From assembly GCA_000310025.1 (NCBI GenBank), contig FN649733.1:1262482-1326481 (forward strand): a stretch of DNA of 64,000 bases, given 5' to 3'. Positions 25,568-36,300 of the stretch are shown in pieces. The notes under the pieces are model-generated. The model was not told the origin of the DNA. It saw only the letters and a list, made by a program, of their open reading frames with translations, and did no database searches. Made by a program: the position numbers and the translations under genes. The stretch is from Ectocarpus siliculosus. Taxonomy: Eukaryota; Sar; Phaeophyceae; Ectocarpales; Ectocarpaceae. The stretch's first letter is position 1, and every line of letters starts with the position of its first letter.

Positions 25568-27734
25568 CTTCAGGAGTGTAGGTGTTCCTGGAGAAATCGG
25601 CAGCAACAGTACAAACTCAAAGGTTGCAGCTTCTTTTACATGTAGTCACCCAGCTAATTACAGAAAGTCCCGCCGAAACGTTCTCTTGTTTCCCGCCAAA
25701 TCAGCTATTAGTAAATACTGGTGCTGTTACGCTATATCTTGCAGAGTACCTTTAAAATCCGTTGGACCGGTTCTAACTGACGTAGGCACAAGCCAACACT
25801 CCAAAATATCGCTGTTGTGTTTGGAGGTATTGCCCGTGTAATGTGGTGCAGTACCAGGTTATTTGGCGTTATCAGACGGTGTGTTGTGACCACGTGGCAA
25901 GAGTCAGGAGTTGTTGTTTTCGAGTTATGCGCCCTTGGTCAGTGCGCGCTTGGGGTCTGGTTTTGTGTCGGGTGCAGGGGGTACACGCAAGGCGATAGGA
26001 AGGCATACCAAAAACAAAGAGTAGTGACAACCTGAATCTCTATCTATCATCTGTGGGTAGACGGTACACACTAAATAGTACACACGCTTCAACGCTCTCA
26101 AAAAGTGTCGTGCAAGCAACTATAATACCTAAAGGCAGCAATGCACAAAGGCAAAAATGTGTCGGTTAGCACGTGGTAGAGGCTGGTGCGTGTCTAGACG
26201 GAGAGAATGGCAGCTAGAGAATGTGAGTAGTGAGCACGACGGTCGAAGTGCGGACGGGTAATCTATTATTTCCCTATTTTTTGCAGTCACCACCCAAAGT
26301 TCAACCGCTGTTTACTGCTTGCTGTGCATAGTCCAAGCATACGGCGCAACAATCAGCAGCCCCCAAAATAATGGCATGGACGACGGAGATCTTCAACAAC
26401 AAAATATCTAGTTCTCGGAAAGCACATTTATTTGTTCTGGTTGTGTTGTTTTTTTAATGCGAAAGCGCAATAGCCGCGCAGAACAACCAACCCTCTGCTG
26501 GTGCCCGTGCAGCACGAAGGACGCTCACTGATGCTGTCCAACGCAAGGGTCTTCCGGCAGCTCCTTGTATGTGCGTGACCAAGCCCTACTACTGTACATA
26601 CATGTACATACATGAGACTGCCGTGGGTCTATGTAGCTGTCATCGAACCAGCATAGTCTACATACATACAGTCGTGGCGGCACCCGTGAAGCAAGCGCAG
26701 GCCGCTCTTTGGTCTTGAGGTGCAAATGCAGCAGAAAGGTGTCAGTCTGTCGTGTCTCGCTGGTTGGCACGGTTTTCTCTGCGCACTCCAGCGTCAAAAT
26801 CACTTAATAATGTTTCTTCAAGTTGTCCGATATGAACCGTCCGACACCGTTCTGATGCCTGTGTGTCTCTGCCGAGTGTTCCCGCCGCTGTCCCGCGGCT
26901 TTCTCTTCTTGCATCTCGCAACTCTTTTTTCTCGTCGTTTTTTATTCACAGCAACGACCCGTGCACAACCGAGGTCGCTCTCTGAGATCCAGGTTCCGGG
27001 TGGTTATCATCATACTGGCCATCCATGCGTGTAGACGAAGTCCGCAGTCAACCCCGCGCGGAATACGCCAATTTGCACGAAAAGACAATATACTAGTAGG
27101 GTCATACCTACCTTTGCTCTCCATTCCTTTGTGAAAAGCCATCCACATGTATATATATATGCATTTTGCACATGTGCAGCAACAACGCACCATCGTCACC
27201 CGTGAAAGGGCGACCCCATATTGCCATTCACTCTGTTTCTGACTGTAATCATGTGCGCACATGAAGTTTCCGCAGTTACAATAACTTCCGATGATCACAA
27301 TGGTTGGCGGAGAAGAAAGATTATGGCAGCATATGGTTTCGGCGGGGTTGAAGGTTGGCTACGGGGAGAGGCGAGATCTTGCGCGCATTGTAAGGCGGCT
27401 CGCGTCGTGTGAGTGAGTGCGAAATGCAATGAATGCTGTTTAGGTTTCAGGGATAAGTTGTTGATGGGTGACAAACAACCGTCGTCGTATGCACACTATT
27501 ATTGTAGACAGACTTGATACGTGGATTTCTGTCACGTATTATTATATATATATACCGGTGTGGGATTTTGCCCGTCCAGGGCTTCTCCATGCGGGTGTAC
27601 ACATCATCATCTATCTCGCGACGAAGTGAGTAGCAAGGTGGACTACGTAGAACGATCATTTCTTTTCATTTTCTGGTGGGGCGTTTGTTTGGTTTGTGCG
27701 TAATTTTCGTTTTTTTTCGGTATTGGTTCACCAC
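25568..27734. promoter_or_regulatory. Upstream region of lipoxygenase copy 1
   Basis: About 2.1 kb upstream of the minus-strand start codon is shared with copy 2 (51,280-54,726), except for a 1.3-kb insertion there. It should contain the promoter and 5' UTR, but I see no convincing TATA box or other core element at a fixed distance. Small frames in it are broken between the copies, so I call no gene. Confidence 0.4.
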
Positions 27735-27857
27735 GTATTGGGGGAGCGCGGGCAGGAGGTGGAGGACAACAATCAGTGCAAGAAAATGTATATGATTACC
27801 TCTAGCTCGTATGTGTCGAACGAATTCCACGGGACACCGCCGTGGTTCTACCACATG

Positions 27858-28257
27858 GATGGTTTTAAGATGTACAGCATATCCACTATGCTACAAGTCA
27901 CTGAGTGAGCAGTGACTTGACTTGTAGCATAGTGGGCATGCTGTACATCTTACAAAAGTACAACCGGGATCCTTCAGCCTGTTAGAGCTGTTGGACCTCG
28001 GTAAACCCCAGGGTTGTAATCCCTGTAACCAGCGCTGCCCCCATGCGGTTCATCGACTTACAGGGCGGGAATATGTGTCTTCACTTGGACGACTGGAATG
28101 TATACCGTCTTTCAGGCCTGTCCCAGACTTTTCCGGAAAAAAGGCGTCACAAGTGGTCCCACAGGGATTCGAACCCCGGTTGTACTTTTGTTAAGATGTA
28201 CAGCATTTGAGCTGACTTGTAGCATAGTGGATATGCTGTACATCTTAACAGATGGTA
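27858..28257. mobile_element. MITE with perfect 36-bp terminal inverted repeats and nested hairpins
   Basis: The bases at 27,865-27,900 and 28,213-28,248 are perfect 36-bp inverted repeats starting TTAAGATGTACAGCAT. GATGGT lies just outside each end (27,858-27,863 and 28,251-28,256), a likely target duplication. The related segment at 59,658-59,675 in unit 2 lacks the insert. The left end folds on itself again (27,914-27,950 is another inverted copy), and the right end is partly palindromic (28,194-28,248). An inner inverted pair (caaaagtacaaccggg) lies near 27,954 and 28,177. No coding capacity. Confidence 0.8.
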
Positions 28258-29315
28258 AGATTCCGACTCCCGACGTTCTATGTATGTATGCCAACATCTC
28301 CGCAGGAATATGATTGTCTCTCTTCGCACAACACATCGCCTTCATACCCACTTCCTAAGGCACCCACAGTGAATGCAAAGCCGTGGGGGGGAACCTCGCG
28401 ACCTCGCCGGAAAATTTTGAAAGTCCGGCACACGCGCAGCCGGACAAATAGAAAAGGTCCCTCACCAAAGAGAGAGTTCAACAATATTGCAGTTTATTGC
28501 CCTCTCTCTAAACGCAGGGCAAACAAATCGACTATTAAAATAGAGACAATAGAGCTATGGTTCACCGACGCAAAGGAGCGGAGTCTACACAGCGACGACG
28601 CCACGATGCTATGGAGGAGGACGAGATAAAGAGAAGCAGGCCCGCAGCTCCTTGCTTGAGGCACTCACTCACAGCAGTTGTTGTTTAACGTCTTGTCTTC
28701 TCCTGGTTGACCAGGGCCGCTCAGAGCACACTTGAAGAGTGCGAGGGTGGGGCTGGGATCCTGTTACCCTCTCAGCACTTCAATACCTGACATCGACACC
28801 ATATATATATCCACAGGTTCAACGAAAATTCAGATATCGGTGGAACGCTATTTCACAGTACCGTGCTCCATTTTGTTGCCATCTTGTGCTACAGGATTTG
28901 GGTGTGTCCGCGTGAACAGCAGTGACCACAGGTGTGAATCTGCCTTTCTTTGCACTTTATACATATCCGTGCACGCAAGTGGCATTCCAGAATCTTCTAT
29001 GGTTGAAGCTCGCGGCAACAACTATATTGTACTCTGCTTCATTCACTGGCGATCGGTTCAGCCGTCAGGCCGGCATATATCCCGTGAATGATGCAAACTT
29101 GACAACTGCCGACATCCTGCCTAGTCAACCAAATACATTCCTCTTTTGGGTTGCCCCGAAAGCGTTGTCTCGAACAAACGGGTTGCCCCAAACGCATCCT
29201 CTCGGACAAACGGACGAACAAACCCTCCAGGCCATCGAAGGGGAAGTGCAAACGAAAAAGCTCAGGGTGCACCCACATACATCCGGGCTACCAGGTGTAG
29301 TGCTGAAACGAAGGG
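28258..29315. other. Duplicated noncoding block, right part of unit 1
   Basis: Collinear with 59,685-60,766. It contains a stretch near 28,385-28,500 with an accctcgcgacctcg-like motif, tandemly doubled in the other unit at 59,812-59,862. The open frame 28,922-29,347 is not preserved in full in the other copy and has no family motif. It is probably derived from old repeats. Confidence 0.5.
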
Positions 29316-29631
29316 ATGTCATCTGGGTCAGGGGACCACCGATATAGAGGTGGTGGACGCCACGCAACCTCCAGGTCTATCTTCCGAAGTTTTTCTCATG
29401 CGTGTACACACGGTGTGTAGTGTACACCCAAAAATATATCTGGGGGCAGCCTCTAGCCCGCTTGTCGCCCGTCTGGCCGGAGTGGTTGGAGAAACATGGC
29501 TTTCACACAAACATGACTTCCACTTGCTTGCGCTAACTTACGCGGACATCTTTTCGGAATAACTAGATTGGCTATTTAGTTTTCATGGCAACCAACTACC
29601 CATATCTGGAGACAAATGAGTGCCGAAATCC
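29316..29631. repeat. Segment inverted relative to unit 2
   Basis: These roughly 315 bases match 60,766-61,081 as reverse complement, while the sequence on the left side matches in the direct orientation in both units. The breakpoints sit at a ggga/gat motif on the left and a tgccgaaatcc motif on the right. So a small inversion happened in one unit after duplication. Confidence 0.8.
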
Positions 29632-29799
29632 TCATGTATGCATACAGAGAGCAACAGCTTTTTTGCAGCGAAAACTTCCTCACAAAGCCCGGGGATTTCC
29701 GGTATATGTCCCCATCTCAGCGAAGGTAGGTGCGTTTCAGGCTAAAAAAACTGGGGATCTGTGTATACAAGTACATGTCCCCGATCCCCCCCCAAATCT

Positions 29800-30451
29800 C
29801 CCCCCGCCCCTCCCCAATCGACGAAGGTGAAACGCTGAAAACGGAAGGTCTACAAGTAGAAGGGTTCGAGGAGAAGATATCTGTTGCTTGTGCCGAGAGA
29901 GAGGAACAGAATCTAACCACAAAGAAACCAAGGAAAAGTGTACGAAAGTTGAAAGAAGGAAGGGTTCAAGGAGTACAGGGTTCACGGAGTACCTTTATGG
30001 ACCAATGGATGCAGGGACGAAGAAAGCTGAAGGTCGAATTCAGGACCGGAGACAGACATATTGGCCTTCGAGAACGTACACGAAAACTTCCGAAGGTACA
30101 AGACGAAAAGTTCAAATGTGATTGCGACGCCGAGTGCGAAANNNNNNNNNNNNNNNNNNNNNNNNNNNNNNNNNNNNNNNNNNNNNNNNNNNNNNNNNNN
30201 NNNNNNNNNNNNNNNNNNNNNNNNNNNNNNNNNNNNNNNNNNNNNNNNNNNNNNNNNNNNNNNNNNNNNNNNNNNNNNNNNNNNNNNNNNNNNNNNNNNN
30301 NNNNNNNNNNNNNNNNNNNNNNNNNNNNNNNNNNNNNNNNNNNNNNNNNNNNNNNNNNNNNNNNNAGCTGGGAAAAATATAAGGAATGTTCTCAGGGAGA
30401 TGTTTGAGGCATAGAATAGCCAGGAAAAGACAGTAGCCGTACTGGGGCATA
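29800..30451 (+). pseudogene. LINE 3' ORF2 relic, unit 1 (contains the assembly gap)
   Basis: Decayed frames encode pieces typical of the C-terminal end of non-LTR retrotransposon ORF2: a KFRTGD-like stretch, then CDCD.ECE just before the gap, then WEKYKE after it. The matching region at 62,737-63,148 is gapless and shows the Cys/His knuckle more clearly. Frameshifts and stops are frequent. The segment ends where the two units stop matching. Confidence 0.6.
30142..30365. other. Assembly gap (224 N)
   Basis: Unknown bases inside the LINE relic. The homologous stretch in unit 2 (about 63,000-63,062) is only about 62 bases long, so the N length is either an estimate or hides an extra insertion. 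Confidence 1.
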
Positions 30452-30785
30452 GGAAGTGGGTTGAAAGGCGGGAAATGATATCGATAGGATAGATAGACTA
30501 GGGACGACCTTTTGGCCATCTCTGGCAAAGTAGGAAGGAACGATTGGCCATTGGTGATCAGTCCTTGGGAACTGTAACAGTGCTCCGTCCTGTCGAGGAC
30601 GTGTGGTCAATGGTCTAACCGCTAAGGCATGCAAAACAAAAAACTACGCCCCCCTCCCCCTCCCCAATGCTTTCAACCCCGGAGTAGGGAATGCTCCCAG
30701 TAGGGGACAGGCGATCGTGCAGTACGCAGAAGACAAGCTACATGACAAAGAAGCGAGAATGCTTGAATTCTTGGGGAAGTAACGA

Positions 30786-30976
30786 ACTGATCGTGTTAAC
30801 GAAGGGAGTGCCTTAAGCCGGAGTTCACCAGGCAAAGTGCAGCTCGCAACGAGTACTAGATTTTCTACTACAGTACCCTAACGAGCTGATGGTGTTAACG
30901 AAGGGAGCGCGATAAGCCGGAGTTCACCAGGCAAAGTGCAGTTCGCAACGAGTACTAGGTTCTCTACTACAGTACC
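30786..30976. repeat. Tandem pair of about 100-bp repeats
   Basis: A unit containing gttaacgaagggag, agccggagttcaccagg and acgagtactag occurs twice back to back (about 30,786-30,883 and 30,885-30,976), with roughly one difference per ten bases. It lies in the junction between the duplicated units and is not seen elsewhere in the window. Confidence 0.8.
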
Positions 30977-31069
30977 ATCCTGGTAGATAGCGGGAGCACA
31001 CAGATCCCAAAGTTGCATGCAAGTGCGATATATATAGGCTCAACCAAGGCTCAACAGACCACTTCCTCA

Positions 31070-31612
31070 TACATGGGCAAACAACATCGACCGGACTACA
31101 TAGGAAGGTAGAGAGAAAGAATCCGAGGAAAGTGTTCCGTTGGAAACTAGAGCGTTTGCGTTTGGGAGACGTGGGGACACGTGGTGAATTCCAGAAGGGA
31201 CTGACTCGCAGTGTAGAACAAGGCAGGAAATTGCCGAGAAGCGTTGAAGACGGAAATGCATACGTGCAAGTAGCAGGGGACAAGGGTGATTGCAGGGTGG
31301 AGTCCATAGTGAACCCGACGGCGGAGAGAGTAGTGGGTAAAAAGGTGGGTATCGGTTAAATAAAGTGATAGGATGACGAGTTGAAATGACGCATAGGGGA
31401 ACGTAGGGGGGTCTTCAAACAATACCTACCTGCGCGAGGAGTCTGAGCGGAGTTGGGAAAAGTACAGGATCAAGAGAAAACAGGTGAAGGGAATAGTAGA
31501 CTAGTGAAATAGAAGAAAAAGGGATTTGGGATGAAGTAGTACAGATGGCCAACAGAGGCCTGAAGGGGAACGTAAAGCAGATGTGGCAAGGGTTAGCGGG
31601 ATGGTTTGCTAC
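31070..31612 (+). pseudogene. LINE fragment (endonuclease-RT linker region)
   Basis: Frames broken by stops read KVFRWKLERLRLGDVGTRGE, then SWEKYRIKRKQVKGIVD and WDEVVQMANRGLKG. Such Lys/Arg/Trp-rich helices are typical of the stretch between endonuclease and reverse transcriptase in LINEs. It lies immediately before unit 2 starts, in the same orientation as the LINE 3' relic before it. The family assignment rests on pattern similarity only. Confidence 0.45.
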
Positions 31613-33194
31613 ACAGCGCAGGGAGACGAAGCGCGGAGTACACAGGGGTTCTGTTTTGGGAACGCAGATTCCCGTGGCGTCGTGGCGCAACAGGGGGCTC
31701 GCAGATAGATGTCGGTCAACTGAGTGGCAGCCAAGAGCTGCCAGCGGACCTGATTAGAGGAGGAGTCGCGGGCAAGGGGGGAGGGAGACTGAAACGTCAG
31801 TCTAGTTTCGTATGGATAAATAGCCAGTTTCTTCGTTTTTATTTCGTTTTTGTTTGCGTTTTACCTCCCCTGCTTTAGCCATCTGTGTTGCACGACTGGC
31901 CCTAAGAACCACGGATGCGAGCGAGCGCGAGCGTTCACACCTGGTTGGCGATTAGCCTGCAGTATCCGGCAACGTGTGGAGATACATGGGTGTGTCGGAC
32001 GATGCGCGTGGTTGTCTTGTTTTTCGGCTTTCTATCGCAATTTATGGCGTAGAGTCCTTCCCAAACCTCAAGGACGGGGGGCGGGGTTGGGTGGAAACCG
32101 CCGTCCATGACGTCGACTCTACACCTGTCACCCACTGCAGGAGTGCCATGTTGTGGGTTACTTCGAATGTCACCACGGAAATTCTTTTTTTTGCCTTCGC
32201 ACAGTAGGGAAGAGCAGGCGCACGCGCGTTTTCCACCTGATACGGAGGGGGGTGGGGGGGGGCGGGAGGGACGTATTCAGCTGCAGCTTGTTTCAATTAC
32301 ATTGGCCTTCGCCCTAGAGGTCAAACCAGGTTTTCAACGTGACATGTAGACAGAGAAAGACATACGGCTGGTTCATGAAGTAGTGTTGATGCTCTTTGGT
32401 GCGTCAAAAGACGTTGAGATTTTCCTCCCTCTGGAACGTGATGGGTGGTATATAAGAAAAATGGCAAATCAATGCCCTTTTTTCCGTTTTTGATGTATTA
32501 GGAGCAATCGCAGTTCTTACGCATGCGAACGTTCGTCGTTGTGCCAAGCCCACCAGAGGTGATTTACGGAGGGTGGGTTTTGTAGTGATTTCCTGCGTTG
32601 GATGTGTAGGAATATTGCCGCCAGCTGCAACTACATATTTGCACCACCACCAGTGCATGGGGACGATGTGTTGTATATTCTTGCAGAGGAGGCTGTAGCT
32701 CAACGTCAAAGAACCAGGATGGGTCTAGGTTGCGGCGGATCACGCGTGTATGTGTGTACGACCGACTTGCTGTGTGTGAGAGGGTTTATAGAAGTTGCAC
32801 GCAACAATATCACAGGAAGGTTTCTTTTCCTACCCGAGACAGGCCCTGACGGGATGAATGTGTTCAAGTCCTCGCAGGGAAGTTTGAGCTTTTCAGTATC
32901 GAAACGCCTACCGGAGACTGCTCTCCGGGGACTTCCATAATCAAAAATCTCGAACAGCGATACATCGTCAACATGAGCGGTGTAGGTTTTCGCCGCTGTT
33001 CATTCGCCGATATGATCTCTCATAATAAAAAGTAAACAGAATGCTCGTCGGCCCATCCATTCCCCATTTGGAAATTGGGGTTTCTGACGAGGCTACAAGA
33101 ATCGACCAAGATTGTTGTGATATGAGGCAAGAGCTTGCTTATTCTGGTCGTGAATCTCGAGTAGTTATATGAAAAACGTGTTTGGGTTATCATT
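31613..33194. other. Duplicated noncoding block, left part of unit 2
   Basis: Partner of 11,006-12,568, with scattered substitutions and small indels, for example an expanded G run near 32,247. The TATATAAG-like element recurs near 32,450. No gene is recognised. Confidence 0.6.
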
Positions 33195-33331
33195 CACCAC
33201 CCAAATCCTCACTCACAGCGGTTCGGCTTCTGTTCAGTTTGGATGTGTTGATATTATTCCACAAACTCCGGCGCTTGTACTTGGGCGCTTTTGGGCACGG
33301 GTTCCCCGCAGTCTTTTGTTAGTGCATCTGC

Positions 33332-36300
33332 GTGGGAATCCATGAAAGCCGCTTCGGCCGCTTCGTCGTTGTCTTCGCTGTTGGGGAGGTTTCGGCAAAT
33401 CCGCTCCGTTTCACAGTCCGTTTGAGCGTGCAGTTTCTTCGCAACCGCCTTCCTACTTCCTCTCTCGCTGTTTGGGCGCACGTTGTTCCCGATGGTGTCA
33501 TGCATCATGACGTGCTCCTCGGGAGAGACAGTTGGATGCGGTTTAGCGACCGCTCTTACCGCACTTTGCGTTCGAAACGCCCTGGTGACCGTGTTTTTGG
33601 TGAGCTTACGCTGGCTCAGCATGGCAGTTGCGGTGCCACCGCATTTGCTCACGATTTGTCTTCCACAGATGGTAACTACCCCCGTCGCTATGCTGGGAAA
33701 CATTCCGTCCAACTTCACCCCGAACATAGCCTTGTTCCGGTTAATTTGGTGCGGAGCGATGGCTCTCCAGCTCTCGTAGGTAACTATCTCGTGGATATGC
33801 TTCCACAATGTGCTATGTTTTCTTCCGAGGAACATTTTGTGCAAAATGGTTTCCAAAGACTCCCGCTCGCGGGTATCTCTTCCCTCGAACCAGGCGACAT
33901 TCTGGGTACAGCTTCGGCTCCCCTTCTTCGCGTGCCTCTCAGTGCTTTGTCTCGCCACAGTTTGAGCGATGGTCTTCAGCCTGCGGCTCAAGATCCCACC
34001 GGTGCTTCGGGCAACTGGGTTCCGGGTCCTGTTTCGACAGGTGGCCTTGATTCGTCTGCCGAGCGTCGCATTGATGACCCCTTCGTGTATAATTTGCATG
34101 AGCGACCCACGCCGTCGCCACGCGGCAAAGAGGACCCTGGTTCTGCCAGTGCTTCTCTTTCGTCGCCTCCGCCTGCTCTTCTCGAGCGGTTGACGTCCGA
34201 ACAACGTCAGAGTTTTTCCCGCGTGTGGGATAAGCTCCCCTGCCATCTCCGTGAGATTTCTTTAGATCTCCATGGTCCGGGTTGGACTCCAGATGTCATC
34301 ACTCAGCTTGGTAACGTCCTGTGCGACTATCATGCTGTCTTCTCGAGTTCCCCCACCGAATTTGGATCTTGTTCCCTTTTTCCTTTCAAGCGTACAGTTC
34401 CTCCAGGCCGTGCACCCGTCACGTCTCGTCCATACCGTGTTAACCCCCCGGTGGCGAAACAAGTTGACGCGATCCTTGATCAATATCTTGCGGCTGGTCT
34501 GATCCAACATTCGACCTCGCCCTACTCGAGTCCTTTGGTAGTCATACCGAAGAAAGCCGGTGGTGTTCGCATCACTGTCAATTATCGCAAGCTCAACAAG
34601 CTTTGTGCTTTGAGCCAGCTTCCGATTCCTCGAGTTGATGATACTTTGGACAAGTTGTTGAAAGGGCGAATTTATTCCCTTTTTGATATGAAGTCTTCGT
34701 TCCACCAAATCACGGTTCACCGCGACACAATCCCTTTGATGGCGTTCGTGACGTCTTCCGGAATTTTTGAGTAGTTGAAGATGCCTCAAGGCAGTTCTGC
34801 TGCCCCTGGGTGGTTTTGCAAGGTGGTCAACGGAGTAATAAAAAATATCCACGGTGTTGCATCGTACTTGGATGATTTGATCGTTTTCGACGACGACCCT
34901 GCTTCTCATGTTGATACCATGCGCGCTCTGTTTGAACGTTTGCGTACACACAACTTGAAACTCACCCCACCGAAGGCCACCATTGGCGCTACCGAAGCGG
35001 ACTTCCTCGACCACACCATCTCTCCCGACGGTGTTCGGCCTAACGGGGCCAAGGTTGCGGCCCTCACCAAAATGCCTATGCCCAAGGATGTTAAACAACT
35101 TCGCTCTCTTCTCGACGGCCTCAGCTACTACCGCAAGTTCCTTCCCAACATGGCTACGCGAATACGACCTCTGGCCACTCTTCTCAAGAAGCAGGCGACG
35201 TTCGTCTTCACCCCTGCCATGGAGCAAGCTGTTTGCGTCCTGCTGTCTGAGTTGGCCAACCCTCCTGTCTTGGTTTATCCGGATTGGGATGCCGTTTCGG
35301 ACGGCTCGCAAACTTTTCGTCTCTACTGTGATGCAAGTCGCGATGGGTTCGGTGGGACTGTCGAACAAGAACAGCCGGATGGCTCCATCCGACCCATCGT
35401 TTTCATCAGCCGAGCTACTTTGGACTCCGAACGTCATTGGACTCCCCTCGACCTCGAGGCGGGGAGCGTCGTGTGGTGTATCAAACGGCTTCGCGGTTAT
35501 TTGTGGGGTACGCAATTTCGCATTTTTATCGACCACAGATCTCTTGAGCATTTTGCCAAGGTGGGGGAGAACAATGCCCGCGTTCAGCGTTGCCTCGAAT
35601 TTCTTACCTCCTACAATTACACTCTCGAGTTCCGCAAGGGTTCCGCAAATGGCAAAGCTGATGTCCTCTCTCGCCTTCCGATCGATGCGGCGGAATGTGA
35701 CCGATCTGGTCGCAGCCGCTTAACACCGAATGACGATGAGAAGAGCGTGTTCTTCATCCGTTCTTGTGGCCTTACGCCTTCTGGCCATCGCGCCGTGGGT
35801 GTTGGTTTGGGTGGGCTCGTCCCCATTTCCCCGACTTCGGTCTTGGGTGGGCTGGCCCCCTCTACAGATGATTTCGTCGACTTCCGTCGGCATGGTCCAC
35901 GTCTCTCGCCGTCAGGCCTTTCGTCTCCACCTGGCATCTGGAACATCGCGCCCTGGCCGTCCAAGAAGCTCCGCGAGTTGCCTCCTTCTAGACTGCGTGA
36001 GCGGACCCTCGTTTTTTCTGTCTCCTTACACTCTTCGGTGGAGGATGTTATGGCTCTCGAGCCCGAGTCTTCGCCGGCCGTCTCGCCGACCGCCGCATCA
36101 CGACGGACTCTCGACCCTACTCAAGTGATTTCCACGCGGACTCGTCGCCGGACGGCGGTTGTGGCTGGCAAGCCCCTCCCGCCTGTGGATTATGGCTTCT
36201 CTGAGGACCCACCTGCTCCCACTCGGATTTCCGCTTCGCCCCGATCGTTTCGACGTTCTCCGCCCGCGCCTTCAGCATCGACTACGCCCCCCGTTTTGAC

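Larger units (their letters stand above)
10989..30451. repeat. Segmental duplication, unit 1
   Basis: Long collinear blocks of this segment recur at about 31,608-63,148 with only a few differences per 100 bases: 11,006-12,568 with 31,613-33,194; 13,283-27,720 with 39,700-54,726; 27,735-30,451 with 59,520-63,148. The order and orientation are kept, so this is a direct tandem duplication. The unit carries lipoxygenase copy 1, a private hAT-type element and a private 36-bp-TIR MITE. Start and end are where visible similarity stops. The left edge is uncertain by about 20 bases. Confidence 0.9.

Noticed and set aside
28140-28185. tRNA gene suggested by GGTTCGAATCCC on the minus strand
   Set aside because: Only a T-arm-like motif is present. 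The D-arm, anticodon arm and acceptor pairing are not convincing, and it lies in the nested inverted repeats of a MITE.
33254-34246. 330-codon open frame on the minus strand
   Set aside because: It lies antisense to the protease/reverse transcriptase frame of the Ty3/gypsy element and shows no motif. It is an overlap shadow of a codon-biased real frame.
34262-35551. 429-codon open frame on the minus strand
   Set aside because: Antisense to reverse transcriptase and RNase H. The plus-strand frame carries YLDD, YCDAS and DHRSLE, while the minus frame has no recognisable domain.
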